The translations under genes and the position numbers were made by a program. From positions 214,122-278,121 of the forward strand of contig NZ_JAVDSB010000008.1 of NCBI RefSeq assembly GCF_031455095.1: DNA of 64,000 nt, read 5' to 3'. Positions 34,493-44,734 of the stretch are shown here, in pieces (the first letter of the stretch is position 1; the number at the start of each line of letters is the position of its first letter). This DNA is from Paenibacillus_E qinlingensis_A (GTDB lineage: Bacteria; Bacillota; Bacilli; Paenibacillales; NBRC-103111). The notes under the pieces were generated by a model. That model had not been told where the DNA came from, ran no database searches, and saw nothing but the letters and a program-made list of their open reading frames with translations.

Positions 34493-36781
34493 CTATTTTC
34501 TGAAAATTTCATACTTGCAGCCGGCTTCAACTTGAAATTCAATAACCGTTTGATCCCTGTTGGCTAGCACTTCTTTTCCGTCACAGAACACCAGTACGGC
34601 TTCACGTGTGCGAACTCTACATGAGCCAGATAAGGCTGCACGAATAACTGCTTGCGATAATTGACCATCGTTCCACGTAAGATCAATTACATAACCATTG
34701 CGTCCTCTCAGGCCGCTAACAGTCCCTTGTTGCCACGCAGTAGGCAGGGCAGGGAGCAAACTCAGCTCACCTGCATGCGTCTGCAGCAACATCTCAACAA
34801 TACCCGCTGTCGCTCCGAAATTGCCGTCAATCTGGAAAGGAGGATGCGCATCAAACAAGTTGGGATACGTTGACTTGCTCAGCATATGACTCAAATGGGT
34901 ATACGCCTGTTCACCATCTTCAAGTCTCGCATACATATTGACGATCCACGCGCTGCTCCAGCCCGTATGACCGCCTCCGTTATCCAATCTGCGCTGAAGG
35001 GTTGCTGCTGCTGCCTCGGCTAATTCCGGTGTGCGATGAGGGCTTATTTGCGTGCCAGGATGAAGGGCAAACAACTGTGAAATATGGCGATGCCCTGGAT
35101 CCACCTCCTCATAATCCTCCAGCCATTCCATAATCTGACCATGTCTGCCAATCTGAGGCTTAGGCAGGCGTTCTAACAGCGATGTAAGCTGAGCTCGCAA
35201 CTCGCCATCCACCTGTAGATGATCGCAGCTCTGAATACATGCAGTGAACAATTCATGGATGATTTGCGAATCCATAGAAGGTCCCATCGTCAATGCTCCT
35301 CTAGTTCCATCCGCCAGGACATAGAGGTTTTCCGGCGAAACAGAGGGACCTGTCACAAGCTGCCCATTCGGTGATTCCACCAAATAATTAACGAAGAATG
35401 CCGCGGCTTCCTTCAAAATCGGATAGGCTCTCCTCCGTAAAAAATCCTGATCTGCCGTAAACAGAAATTGTTCCCACAGATGCAAGCTCAGCCATGCCGC
35501 TCCCATTGGCCAAATGACACAGGTCGGAAACAAGCCCTCTGGTCGTGTTTCTCCCCAAATATTCGTGTTGTGATGTGCGACAAAGCCTGAACAACCATAT
35601 AGCTCTCTGGCGGTTTGTCGACCACTAACTTGCATGTGCTCAATATGATCAAATAATGGCTCATGACACTCGGATAACCCACATACCTCCGCTGGCCAAT
35701 AATTCATTTGCGTATTGATGTTAATCGTGTATTTAGACTCCCAAGGCGGTGTAAAGCTGTCATTCCATATGCCCTGAAGATTGGCTGGCAAGCATCCTGG
35801 GCGGGAGCTCGCGATCAGCAAATACCGGCCGTAGTGAAAGTAAAGCTCCGTCAATCCAATGTCCACATGGGAATGTGACTCATGCAACAGCTTTAATCGC
35901 TGATCAGTTGCTACATCATCTAACGGATCCTGTTCCGCCAGACGTAGACTGATCCGATTGTACAACGCTTGATAATCGTGAATATGCCGGCTCTCCAGTT
36001 CTTTCGTACGATACGCCTCTGCTGAAGCGATATGCTCTTGGCATGCAGCTAATGGATCGGGCTCTCGAAACGTACTGGCTGCGGCAAGCAGCAACGTCAC
36101 GGAGCTAGCCCCTTCCACAGACAGGAAATCGCCAACGACCGAGACAGAACCATCCTCAGTCCTTGCCTTCAACACACAGGCATAGTCGACACCGTGCTTC
36201 CCGCAATCGCCGCTCATCCAGATGCTGTCTGCCGACAACCTGCCCGATTCTCCTTCGTAGGGCCTGCGGTTCAAATTCGCTGAGAAGGCAAGCTTCCCAC
36301 GCTGATCGCACTCCAACCGCATGACGATCACTTGATCGGGATAGCTGGCATACATCGTACGATGATAGGTGACACCATCTACCCGATAGCTTGTCCGAGC
36401 TGTGGCATTCTTAATATCCAACTCGCGCCGATATCCTTCAACTTCCCCCTGGTGACCATGAAAATAAAACCTCAAATCTCCCAAAGGCTGATAGGGATTA
36501 TAGTATTTAGGCGTGGAAAAAAGGGCCATGCGCGTTAATCGCGTGGCCTCTTCCACCTTCCCTGCAAAAAGCAGCTCCCGAATGTGTTCCAAATTACGGG
36601 ACCCATCAGGATTCAGTCCATCCTTAGGTCCTCCGTACCAGATGGAATCTTCATTGAGCTGTATTCGTTCCTCCTGCACATGGCCGAAGACCATCCCACC
36701 TAACCGACCGTTCCCGATCGGAAGCGCCTCCACCCACTCTTTAGCAGGTTGTAGATACCACAGTTTCTCACGATTGTTCAA
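34493..36781 (-). CDS. Glycoside hydrolase family 95 (alpha-L-fucosidase type)
   Basis: 762 residues without a signal peptide, so cytoplasmic. GH95 signatures are present from end to end: LPIGNGRLGGMVFG near residue 20, QLNEDSIWYGGP near residue 41, CLPANLQGIWND near residue 330, INTQMNYWPAEV and the (alpha/alpha)6 barrel, ending in the beta domain. GH95 enzymes invert terminal alpha-1,2-L-fucosyl linkages or, in some members, alpha-L-galactosides. It is the last gene of the run beginning with the Gfo/Idh/MocA gene, 11 nt after the histidine kinase gene. A weak hairpin follows. Confidence 0.9.
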   Translation of the reverse strand: MNNREKLWYLQPAKEWVEALPIGNGRLGGMVFGHVQEERIQLNEDSIWYGGPKDGLNPDGSRNLEHIRELLFAGKVEEATRLTRMALFSTPKYYNPYQPLGDLRFYFHGHQGEVEGYRRELDIKNATARTSYRVDGVTYHRTMYASYPDQVIVMRLECDQRGKLAFSANLNRRPYEGESGRLSADSIWMSGDCGKHGVDYACVLKARTEDGSVSVVGDFLSVEGASSVTLLLAAASTFREPDPLAACQEHIASAEAYRTKELESRHIHDYQALYNRISLRLAEQDPLDDVATDQRLKLLHESHSHVDIGLTELYFHYGRYLLIASSRPGCLPANLQGIWNDSFTPPWESKYTININTQMNYWPAEVCGLSECHEPLFDHIEHMQVSGRQTARELYGCSGFVAHHNTNIWGETRPEGLFPTCVIWPMGAAWLSLHLWEQFLFTADQDFLRRRAYPILKEAAAFFVNYLVESPNGQLVTGPSVSPENLYVLADGTRGALTMGPSMDSQIIHELFTACIQSCDHLQVDGELRAQLTSLLERLPKPQIGRHGQIMEWLEDYEEVDPGHRHISQLFALHPGTQISPHRTPELAEAAAATLQRRLDNGGGHTGWSSAWIVNMYARLEDGEQAYTHLSHMLSKSTYPNLFDAHPPFQIDGNFGATAGIVEMLLQTHAGELSLLPALPTAWQQGTVSGLRGRNGYVIDLTWNDGQLSQAVIRAALSGSCRVRTREAVLVFCDGKEVLANRDQTVIEFQVEAGCKYEIFRK

Positions 36782-36792
36782 GAATATGCCCC

Positions 36793-38628
36793 CTATTTAC
36801 CAATTGGCTTAGCACCCTGTTTAGGGGATGCTGGCATCACCATAATCATCTTCGTACCTTGCTCAGGCACACTTTCAATCCTCAGGCCATAGCTCTCCCC
36901 ATAAACCATTTGAATACGGCGATGGACGTTCAGCACACCAATACCGCCCTTTTTACCCGCTTCATCTGTTTCGGCATCCGCTAGCCGGTTAGCACTCAAT
37001 TTCTCTTGCAGTTGCGTTAACTTCGCCTCCGTCATGCCCGAACCATTATCCTCAACGCTGATCCAGAAAATGCCATCAACAACACCTCCGTCAATACGAA
37101 CGAAGTGATAATCTTCCAACCCGTCTGGGAACGCATGCTGGAACACATTCTCCACTAACGGTTGGAGGGTTAAACGAACCATGACATGAAGCAAGTACTC
37201 CGGCTTTATAGCCACATCAATCTCGAATTCACGACCAATTCTGTGCTTAAGAACAACAATATAATACAAAACGTGCTTCAATTCGTTAGCAACGGTAATT
37301 TCCTCCAGATTGGTTTGAACCGAATAACGCAGCATATACGCCAACGCCTTCACGATTTCAGATATTTCTTCTGATTCTTGAATCGTGGCATAGCAAACAA
37401 TCGTCTCAAGTGTGTTGTACATAAAATGAGGATTGATTTGCAGCTGCAAGGATTGAAACTCCGCTTGCTGGCGCTCCATACGAATCTCAGAGTTGCTGAT
37501 TTCTACCTGAACCACACGATCCACAGCTTCAGACAACCGCTTAACCATGAGATTATAGCGCACCATAAGCTCAACAATCTCATCCTTGTGAGGGGGTAAT
37601 GGAATCGTTGCCCAATTCCCTTTCTCCGTTTCTCTCATCCCGTTTTTTAACACTTGAATCGGCTTCGCAATCGACTTTCCGAATCGATAGGCTAATAAAA
37701 TCGCCAGAATCAACGTAAATATACCGACGATTAGCGTTGTCGAACGAATGTTGGTTAAAGGTTTACGCAGCTCACTTAGCGGCATAGAGACGACAAGCTG
37801 CCAATCCGAATAATCGGACTTTCGGCTCACATACATGCGATCGTCACCCTCACTCGTATCAATGAAAGAGGAATGCCCTGCCTTTTCTAGTTTCTTTACA
37901 AACTCGTTCGGCACATCCAATCCGACTTTCTTCCCATCGGGGTGATAGACATACCGTCCCCTATTATCAATGATGAACAAGTAGCCGTATTTACCTAAAT
38001 CTATCCCTTTCCATAGGGCAGACAGATCCGCTGATCGCATCTCAATCGCGAGTATGCCACTTAATTCAGGGGAGGTGAAGCCTCGAAAACGGCGAACAAG
38101 CGTGAGCATTTGATTCTCTTGGCCTTCAATAATGGTATGGTTCAAAATACTCAATTTGCCGTCAGCCGCTGTATTGGCAAGCAAATATTGTCGCTGCTTC
38201 CTTTTATCTTCTGCATTGAAGGATTGCTCACTCACACCGTTATAGTAATAGACCGCATTCAGTTTATCGCTGATCACATAGACGGAAGCCAACTTCGGAT
38301 TACGGATAAATAACGGTTCGACACTCGTTTCGAGAATCGTTTTCCGATACATATAATAGTCGTATTCCTCCCGATCAACCTTCAAATCTATAAACTCCAT
38401 AACCTGTCTGTTCGTCAAAAGTGACACAATCGAGCGCTCATAGTCCTTCAAATACAGATCCGTATGATGAACCGCATTTCCGACGATTTGATTCATCTGG
38501 TTCTCCACCATTTCCGCTAATTCACCGGATGAAGTCATGTAAGAGAAGATGCCGACACTGCTTAGAGACAAAATGATAACAATCAAAAAATAAACGAAAA
38601 TCTTCTTCGTTAGCCCTCTAATTTTCAT
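36793..38628 (-). CDS. YesM-type sensor histidine kinase
   Basis: 611 residues. TM1 about 10-30, extracellular double-Cache-type sensor 31-295, TM2 about 297-316, HAMP to about 370, then a His_kinase domain with the phospho-acceptor motif QINPHFMYNTLE (H401) and an HATPase domain with VENVFQHAF, VEDNGSGM and GIGVLNVHRRI. This is the bacillar YesM/LytS-like class that partners AraC-type response regulators in sensing extracellular sugars. The start overlaps the response-regulator gene by 4 nt, so both are co-translated. Cognate pair with the next gene (near certain from overlap). Confidence 0.93.
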   Translation of the reverse strand: MKIRGLTKKIFVYFLIVIILSLSSVGIFSYMTSSGELAEMVENQMNQIVGNAVHHTDLYLKDYERSIVSLLTNRQVMEFIDLKVDREEYDYYMYRKTILETSVEPLFIRNPKLASVYVISDKLNAVYYYNGVSEQSFNAEDKRKQRQYLLANTAADGKLSILNHTIIEGQENQMLTLVRRFRGFTSPELSGILAIEMRSADLSALWKGIDLGKYGYLFIIDNRGRYVYHPDGKKVGLDVPNEFVKKLEKAGHSSFIDTSEGDDRMYVSRKSDYSDWQLVVSMPLSELRKPLTNIRSTTLIVGIFTLILAILLAYRFGKSIAKPIQVLKNGMRETEKGNWATIPLPPHKDEIVELMVRYNLMVKRLSEAVDRVVQVEISNSEIRMERQQAEFQSLQLQINPHFMYNTLETIVCYATIQESEEISEIVKALAYMLRYSVQTNLEEITVANELKHVLYYIVVLKHRIGREFEIDVAIKPEYLLHVMVRLTLQPLVENVFQHAFPDGLEDYHFVRIDGGVVDGIFWISVEDNGSGMTEAKLTQLQEKLSANRLADAETDEAGKKGGIGVLNVHRRIQMVYGESYGLRIESVPEQGTKMIMVMPASPKQGAKPIGK

Positions 38629-39644
38629 TTGATACCTAGGCCTGCACGATATTCAGAAGGGGATACGCCCACGATCTTTTTGAAGGTTTTGGTAAAATGC
38701 GGATAATCGTCGTACCCCACATCAGCGGCCACATCCACAATACGAACATACGGAATAGCCAACATTTCTTTCGCCTTCATCATTCTTTTGTTAATCCGGT
38801 ATTGAACAAAGGTCTCTTGTGTTACTTTTTTAAAAAGCGAACTAAAATAAGTCGGTGTCAATCCGACCATGGCCGCAACTTGATCGAGCGAAATGTCTTC
38901 CGATAGTCGGCTGTCAATATAACTTTTGGCCTCTTCCATCGGATCTTTAAAGCTTCCGCTTCGCACGGCTTGCAAACCCTTGGCCATTTGGATTAAACCT
39001 TTATTAAACATGTCTAAGGCATCCCTCACACTATCCGCCTGCATATAAGCTTGCATAATTGACGGTGAATAGTTACGCGCTTGAAAGCGCTTGACTAACA
39101 AGGAATGACAATCATCCAGTAACTCTTTAAGTCCAGCCAATGAGAGATGCAGAGAGAGACAATAGTCACGCCAACGGTCGATGAGGGTTCCTAACTCTTC
39201 CATCTGCAAAGCCCATATTTGCTGTTCCATCTGATCAATCCACTCAATATAACGGGAAGGCGGCATGTAGCCCCGAGAAGGCTCTCTGATTAACTGATTG
39301 AGCATGTCATGTACATCCGTTGTCGTGACTGGTTTCAACATATAATGACGAACACCATAATTCACACTTTTTTGGGCATATTCAAAATCACTGTAACCGG
39401 ATATCACAACTGTTTTGATTTGCGGGAATTCCTCATGAATAATTCGGCAGAGCTCTAATCCGTCCATTTTCGGCATCCGAACATCTACCAGCACAAGATC
39501 AGGCTCGCAGGCACGAATTTGTTCCAAAGCATCCACGCCATTCTCAGCTGTCTGAATGCGTGAGAAAGCAGGTTGGTACATTTCCGCCATCTTAACGATT
39601 CCTCTGCGTATAACCGGCTCATCATCTACAATCAATACATGCAT
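38625..39644 (-). CDS. YesN-type AraC-family response regulator
   Basis: About 339 residues. The receiver domain starts MHVLIVDDEP with phospho-acceptor D54 in LVDVRMPKMDG. A helical linker follows, and the C-terminal AraC double HTH includes DISLDQVAAMVGLTPTYFSS and ends VGVSPSEYR. The frame extends 11 codons upstream, but the ATG used has a GGGGG ribosome binding site. It overlaps the kinase gene by 4 nt. It is the only two-component DNA-binding protein inside the right-hand carbohydrate locus, so it is the best local candidate for the shared promoter motif described for six genes of that locus (inference). Confidence 0.93.
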   Translation of the reverse strand: MHVLIVDDEPVIRRGIVKMAEMYQPAFSRIQTAENGVDALEQIRACEPDLVLVDVRMPKMDGLELCRIIHEEFPQIKTVVISGYSDFEYAQKSVNYGVRHYMLKPVTTTDVHDMLNQLIREPSRGYMPPSRYIEWIDQMEQQIWALQMEELGTLIDRWRDYCLSLHLSLAGLKELLDDCHSLLVKRFQARNYSPSIMQAYMQADSVRDALDMFNKGLIQMAKGLQAVRSGSFKDPMEEAKSYIDSRLSEDISLDQVAAMVGLTPTYFSSLFKKVTQETFVQYRINKRMMKAKEMLAIPYVRIVDVAADVGYDDYPHFTKTFKKIVGVSPSEYRAGLGIK

Positions 39645-39723
39645 GTCCTGGCCCCCTTCCCATGTTTCCCAATCCATATTCCATTATGATAACTCACCAT
39701 GAATGGTTCTTCAAAGGAAGGAA

Positions 39724-41844
39724 TTACAAACGCGTTTGAGCCAAGCGCCACGTGACCGTACTGTAAGCTTGCGGCATATTAGGCGGTCCAGTAAGCTGCC
39801 CCTTGTAAGAGCCATCCGTCTGTTTGGTGACTTTTGCTTGCCAGACGCCGCATACACCCGCCTCGTAGTCAAAGGTTTCCCCGTCATCGTCGTACACATA
39901 GCCTTCACCCGCTTCATCACCGAAATGAATGATCTCAAGCGGGACTTGTGTACCCTGTCGTGGGACATGGGACAGAGCAGGCATCATCGGGATTACAGAT
40001 CCACTTTTAACAAATACTGGAATATGTTCCAAATCGCAATGAATCCGAATGATAGATCCACCCGTGTATCGTACACCACTCTCTAATCCATACCAGACTC
40101 CCGAAGGGAGCAAAACTTCTCTCTCATACTCTCCCTCGACAAGAGGTGCTACGAGCAAGGCATCGCCAACCATATATTGGTCATCCCATTCTCTCACCTT
40201 TCTCTTGCCGTAAGCGCCGTCTGTTGTGTTTAATGTTTGCTCTGCTGCTTCAGCTTGAAGGACCTCGGCTGCAACGATTTCGGATGGCGTCATCACGAAT
40301 GGCATAGCACGGAAAGGAGGAATTCCCTTTTCACGGTAAGTCGCAAACGCCGTATATAAATAAGGCAGCAGTCTCATTCGCAGCTTGATATAGTGACGAA
40401 CGGTGTCCTCCACCTCTGGGAAAGACCACGGTTTCGTTCCATCTCCCCATGCATTAAGCATCGCGAGTGGCGAGAAAATAACCGTTTGCATTCGTCTGAC
40501 CCAATCTTCGGCATTCCTAGCTCTTCGCACTTCCGGCGTCCACAGCAGTCCGCTGAACGAGGCGCTGCATATCCCCCGAATGAATTGCTTATGATCATAA
40601 AGATCCGAATATAAGACATAAGGCATGGAGGATGCTCCCGTATTCGAAGCTCTAACAAGGCCGTAGGTTCGCCGATTTTGGCTGCGGAATAGATCTGTCG
40701 TCATCTTTTGAAACATTAACCCATACATTTGTCTCATCTGCTCGCCATCTAGTCCAGATGGAAACTGAGCATGTCCAGGAAACATCCACGAGTTGTTCGT
40801 CAAATCGCTGCCGTCACATTCATCCAGCTTATATCCAGATACCCCGATATGGACATGCTGCTCCTCATGCTGCTTGGTATACAGTTCCACAGCTTCAGGC
40901 AAAGAATAATCAGGAGCAAGCCCTCCCCATACGGAATGACTCCCTGATAGTGGCTTCAATTGTTCGTACAATTCACTCTTCGGTGTCACATAAGGATGTT
41001 CCCATAGGTTCACCCGAAAGCCTTTTTGATCCAGTGCTTTCACGAATTGTTCAGGTTCCGGGAATCGACTCTTCTCCCATTCATAACTAACCGGGTAGCT
41101 TTGGCTGTGCCAACCTGGCTCGAGTCCGATCACATCACAAGGCATATCGTGCTGACGGAACTGCTCGGCTTCTTCAAGCACTTGCCCGTCCGTATACAGC
41201 GTCGGAACACGATGCCAGAAGCCAAGTCCCCACTTCGGAGGCAATGTGCCTCCCCCGCAAAACAAATTATATCGAGCCACCACGTCTGAGAGGGTAGGTC
41301 CGCCAAATAAATAAACGTCTGCCCCCTCCCGAGGAATCTTGATCTCCACACGCGTGGCCACCATCGTCGCTTTCCATCCCTTATCGGTGTTGCGATCACG
41401 AATGTCCTCGTTCAGTGCTTCCGTTTGTCTCATGGTTGATCCGCAGTACATCGTAACGATGCGCGAAGTATCCACTAACACGCCATATCCCAGATCGCTG
41501 ATATAAAAAGGTACCGGAGCATGCGTCTCCCCTGTATCCTGCTTGGGATCGCTGTTTACCCGCAAGTAACGGTTTCTTCCGCGTTGATTCATTCGTAATA
41601 ACTGAAGGCCAGTCCCGTATAGCTTCTCCGTACGATTCAACGGGATAGATACCATACAATAATCACCAAGATCTTCAATCTCAATGCTATCTCTTGGAAA
41701 AGGAGGCTCCACCTGCGGCAGCTGCTGCATCTCTTCCGTTCTCGGTATGGTGCCCATCACAGAGAGAGGGGTTATATCCTGCGGATCTCCAATTGTAAAC
41801 TTCCATACGCCTGGTGCCGTTTGTTGCCAATTCATTGTCTGCAT
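39724..41844 (-). CDS. Glycoside hydrolase family 31 enzyme
   Basis: 706 residues, no signal peptide. N-terminal beta domain, (beta/alpha)8 barrel and C-terminal beta domains of GH31. The candidate nucleophile is D341 in GYKLDECDGSD and the acid/base D414 in VLYSDLYDHKQF, after the RASNTGAS motif. GH31 members act on alpha-glucosides, alpha-xylosides or alpha-galactosides; the short barrel-facing motif KLDECD departs from classical maltase and xylosidase signatures, so the substrate is open. It follows the Gfo/Idh/MocA gene by 18 nt and precedes the response regulator. Confidence 0.85.
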   Translation of the reverse strand: MQTMNWQQTAPGVWKFTIGDPQDITPLSVMGTIPRTEEMQQLPQVEPPFPRDSIEIEDLGDYCMVSIPLNRTEKLYGTGLQLLRMNQRGRNRYLRVNSDPKQDTGETHAPVPFYISDLGYGVLVDTSRIVTMYCGSTMRQTEALNEDIRDRNTDKGWKATMVATRVEIKIPREGADVYLFGGPTLSDVVARYNLFCGGGTLPPKWGLGFWHRVPTLYTDGQVLEEAEQFRQHDMPCDVIGLEPGWHSQSYPVSYEWEKSRFPEPEQFVKALDQKGFRVNLWEHPYVTPKSELYEQLKPLSGSHSVWGGLAPDYSLPEAVELYTKQHEEQHVHIGVSGYKLDECDGSDLTNNSWMFPGHAQFPSGLDGEQMRQMYGLMFQKMTTDLFRSQNRRTYGLVRASNTGASSMPYVLYSDLYDHKQFIRGICSASFSGLLWTPEVRRARNAEDWVRRMQTVIFSPLAMLNAWGDGTKPWSFPEVEDTVRHYIKLRMRLLPYLYTAFATYREKGIPPFRAMPFVMTPSEIVAAEVLQAEAAEQTLNTTDGAYGKRKVREWDDQYMVGDALLVAPLVEGEYEREVLLPSGVWYGLESGVRYTGGSIIRIHCDLEHIPVFVKSGSVIPMMPALSHVPRQGTQVPLEIIHFGDEAGEGYVYDDDGETFDYEAGVCGVWQAKVTKQTDGSYKGQLTGPPNMPQAYSTVTWRLAQTRL

Positions 41845-41862
41845 GCTTATATCCCCATTCCT

Positions 41863-42825
41863 CTACAAAGTTGGAACCGTAATAGACATCGTGCTTCCTG
41901 ACGCGTTAGCCAGCTTCGTGTAATGAACAAGTGCTTGGGTTTTCAAATAATCACTGCCGCTAGTTTCTGCTTCGCGCCCTTCACGAAGTGCGGCCAAAAA
42001 TTCCGCCAATGTATCCGTTTCATCTACACCGGTTAGATCATGAACGACTTCAACTTTGCCATCTCGGATTAAGCGAATCTCCTTATCAACCACTTCCATA
42101 GCGCCTTCTGTTCCTTCGATTCGCCAATTGCCGCTCCACGGTGTCTCCGTCCCTCTTGCAGAAATGGATGCTTGATAGGCCGCTGTAATGCCCCCTTCCA
42201 TTTCGAAAAAGGCATACGCATTAATCAATGCCCCCTCCTCTTGCCAGGCGCCGATTGGATTGTACAGCTTCGCTTGAACTGATTTCCCTTCTCTACCCGT
42301 GAAATAACGAATCATATCTAAGTGATGCACACCGATGTCATCCAGAATACTAACGGTATATCTCCGCGCTACATGATGATATCTGTAGAACTGAATATCC
42401 ATAGACGAAATGCTGCCGATTGCACCTTCGTCCAAAAGCTGTTTCATTTTCCGAACATAAGGCATTCTGCGGTAATTTTCTGCGATCATAAATGGGATGT
42501 TTTCCCTAGATGCGCGAGCTACAATCTCGAGGGATTCCTCATAGTCAAAGGAAATCGGTTTCTCGCAGAGAACGGCCAACTTACGGTCAAATGCCGCATG
42601 GTTCACCACGGTGTGCATCATTGGCGAAGTCACATTGACCAGGAAATCCCCCTGTTCGTTCTGCAATGCTTCTTCTAATGACGTGTAAAAGGGAAAGGGA
42701 TCACCCTGCATCTTCTCTTTCATGGACAAATCAACTTCAACAACAGCTGCTAATAGGCCCTGATCTCTTAACCGTTTATACCAACTGAACCCGGCTGAAC
42801 CCAAACCAACCAATATCGCTTTCAT
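41863..42825 (-). CDS. Gfo/Idh/MocA-family oxidoreductase
   Basis: 320 residues. Rossmann motif AILVGLGSAGFSWY at 3-16, CEKPISFDYEE near residue 90, and a C-terminal domain with DDIGVHHLDMIRYF. It is the first gene of the run that continues with GH31, the two-component pair and GH95. AAGGGGG lies upstream of ATG. It has its own promoter of the shared bipartite type (site upstream at 42897-42935), after the terminator of the solute-binding protein gene. Likely oxidises a sugar released from the imported oligosaccharide (inference). Confidence 0.85.
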   Translation of the reverse strand: MKAILVGLGSAGFSWYKRLRDQGLLAAVVEVDLSMKEKMQGDPFPFYTSLEEALQNEQGDFLVNVTSPMMHTVVNHAAFDRKLAVLCEKPISFDYEESLEIVARASRENIPFMIAENYRRMPYVRKMKQLLDEGAIGSISSMDIQFYRYHHVARRYTVSILDDIGVHHLDMIRYFTGREGKSVQAKLYNPIGAWQEEGALINAYAFFEMEGGITAAYQASISARGTETPWSGNWRIEGTEGAMEVVDKEIRLIRDGKVEVVHDLTGVDETDTLAEFLAALREGREAETSGSDYLKTQALVHYTKLANASGSTMSITVPTL

Positions 42826-42869
42826 ATGTCAAATGCCCCCTTAAGAATCCATCGAATTTTATAGCCTTT

Positions 42870-42935
42870 ATTATAGATAATTATCCACCTAAGCAAAACG
42901 TCTAAACTTACGCCAGCATGTGTTTTTTTACGATT
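42870..42935 (-). promoter_or_regulatory. Bipartite activator-type promoter, site 1 (Gfo/Idh/MocA-GH31-RR-HK-GH95)
   Basis: Minus-strand element A (42919-42935) reads AATCGTAAAAAAACACA. Nine nt later element B (42897-42909) reads AAGTTTAGACGTT. Exactly 21 nt further is TATAAT (42870-42875). No good -35 hexamer is present. Confidence 0.7.
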
Positions 42936-42942
42936 TTCATAT

Positions 42943-42985
42943 AAAAAAGCACCCCTCTGCAAAATACACTACGCGAGAGGGATGC
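42943..42985 (-). terminator. Terminator of the solute-binding protein gene
   Basis: AGCATCCCTCT and AGAGGGGTGCT arms on the minus strand followed by T6, just after the stop codon. Confidence 0.88.
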
Positions 42986-42999
42986 TCCTATAGATACCT

Positions 43000-44577
43000 T
43001 TATTTCGTGTCAATCATAATTGCGCCTTGCTTTTTGTTCCAACGTTCTGTCGCTTCTTTAATAATTTCGGTGCCGCCTTTGGCTTTGTATTCTTCAATGA
43101 CTTTCGGCCAATCGGAGATCGGTTCTTTGCCATAAATCATTTTGATCATGTGATCAACGATGATTTTCGGACCTACGTCTGGTTGAGGAGCTGCAAGATC
43201 TGGAAATTTAGCAAAGCTGCTCAAATCCGGATAAAATCCGATACCAGGTAAACCTTCTTTCGAAAGGACTTCGTCGAATGCTTTCAAAGTCGTTTTTCCA
43301 TCATCGTTTAGCTGCAATCTTGGTTTATTGTAGGTAGAGTCATGTACCGCCCAAAGCGTTCCACTGCGGAACCCTTCTTCATCAATTTCTTCTTTGGTTA
43401 CTGGGAATTTATAATTAATCGCACCGCTGCTGTCCTTGGTATACGTATCGCCTTCGATACCGAAGGTGAAGAATGTTTCTGCATCCTTGGAAGTCATCAT
43501 CCAATCGAACATTTTGATAATGCCGGCAGCCGTATCAGGCTTCACGTTTTTATTAATATAGAACGTCCGTACGACGGGTGAATAAAGGAAGTAACCACCT
43601 TTGCCCTCCGGCCCCTTCGGAGAAGGAATGATATCCGCTTTAAAGTCTGGATTGAGTGCTCTCAGCTTGGTTTTTGATCCCGGCAATCCGGAAGCATTCT
43701 GCGACCAGATCCCTGCTTTCCCTGCGTCTAGGCTTTTGTTGTAATCCGTAGCCGAAATGGTTGCGAATTCCTTCGGAATCAAACCTTCCTCATACATCGT
43801 TTTATAGGCCGTCAGTGCTTTCTGTACATTTTCGGAATCGAAGAACTTCGGAACCACTTGACCGTCCACGAGTTCAAATTGATCCTTATATGGCAGTACA
43901 TCGTAAGCTCCCAGAAGGACGTCAGCATACTTGAAGTTTTCCCTCATTTGATACGGACTCTCCACGCCTAACTTCTTGAACTCACGCAGAACATTCAGAA
44001 ACTCCTCAACCGTTTTGGGAGCTTGCAGCCCCGTTTTCGCTAGCAAATCGGTACGAATGTAAGTGGCACGACGGGAAGGATTGCTCAAATATTCAGGGAT
44101 GCCATAAATCTTGCCATTGTATGACACACTCTCCCAAGCTGCTTTAGGGACATTTTTCATTAAATTAGGACCATACTGTTTCAACAGATCGTCCAGCGGC
44201 ATAAATACACCGTTCTCAACCGAACCCGACATCGACTTACTGCCTGGACCACCGATACTGCCGACAACATCGGGAATATCGTTACTTGCGAACATAACTC
44301 CGAATTTAGCATCCTCTACAACCCTGACGTCCAAATCCGTATTAGTTAATTCTTCAAGCTTCAGAACCCACTTATCCTTGTTTAAATCAGGTACTTTGGT
44401 GTGGTAGCCCGTACTTACTGTGGTTGGAAAAAGAAGCGAGAACTTAACCGGCGCTGGCTTCGTATTCGCCGATGGCTGAGGGGAAGCATCCCCAGCTACT
44501 TTTCCATCTGAAGAACATGCCGTCAATGCAGTTGCCGTCATCATGACTGCAAGACTAAGACTGATCATTTTTTTCAT
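43000..44577 (-). CDS. Extracellular sugar-binding lipoprotein of an ABC transporter (LplA type)
   Basis: 525 residues. Lipoprotein signal with lipobox LTAC and lipidated C21, followed by a Ser/Ala/Pro linker. The rest is a family-1-type extracellular solute-binding fold (GKIYGIPEYLSNPSRRATYI hinge region, GGYFLYSPVV). This size and style match LplA-like proteins that work with LplB/YtcP permeases without a locally encoded ATPase. AAGGGG precedes the ATG. The permease genes lie about 7 kb upstream with the giant surface protein in between. It has its own promoter and terminator. Confidence 0.92.
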   Translation of the reverse strand: MKKMISLSLAVMMTATALTACSSDGKVAGDASPQPSANTKPAPVKFSLLFPTTVSTGYHTKVPDLNKDKWVLKLEELTNTDLDVRVVEDAKFGVMFASNDIPDVVGSIGGPGSKSMSGSVENGVFMPLDDLLKQYGPNLMKNVPKAAWESVSYNGKIYGIPEYLSNPSRRATYIRTDLLAKTGLQAPKTVEEFLNVLREFKKLGVESPYQMRENFKYADVLLGAYDVLPYKDQFELVDGQVVPKFFDSENVQKALTAYKTMYEEGLIPKEFATISATDYNKSLDAGKAGIWSQNASGLPGSKTKLRALNPDFKADIIPSPKGPEGKGGYFLYSPVVRTFYINKNVKPDTAAGIIKMFDWMMTSKDAETFFTFGIEGDTYTKDSSGAINYKFPVTKEEIDEEGFRSGTLWAVHDSTYNKPRLQLNDDGKTTLKAFDEVLSKEGLPGIGFYPDLSSFAKFPDLAAPQPDVGPKIIVDHMIKMIYGKEPISDWPKVIEEYKAKGGTEIIKEATERWNKKQGAIMIDTK

Positions 44578-44604
44578 TGAAAACCCCTTCTTTCCTCATT
44601 CTAC

Positions 44605-44618
44605 TGAAAGCGATTGCA
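44605..44618. promoter_or_regulatory. Candidate cre (CcpA) site upstream of the solute-binding protein gene
   Basis: TGAAAGCGATTGCA matches the consensus TGWAANCGNTNWCA at all but one position. It lies just downstream of the -10, where CcpA binding would block transcription. Confidence 0.5.
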
Positions 44619-44631
44619 TCGATCTGTGATT

Positions 44632-44697
44632 ATCATAACGATTACTCTCGGATTACTGAATGTATTAATTTAAGACTCTATGTGATTTTATACGATT
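44632..44697 (-). promoter_or_regulatory. Bipartite activator-type promoter, site 2 (solute-binding protein)
   Basis: Element A AATCGTATAAAATCACA (44681-44697), nine nt, element B AAATTAATACATT (44659-44671), then 21 nt to TATGAT (44632-44637), all on the minus strand. Confidence 0.7.
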
Positions 44698-44734
44698 GCT
44701 GGAAGCGCTGGATGCTAATTCTCCCAGTATGAGA

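Noticed and set aside
43886..44407. Plus-strand frames opposite the solute-binding protein gene
   Set aside because: Shadows of a well-supported lipoprotein gene, lacking ribosome binding sites.
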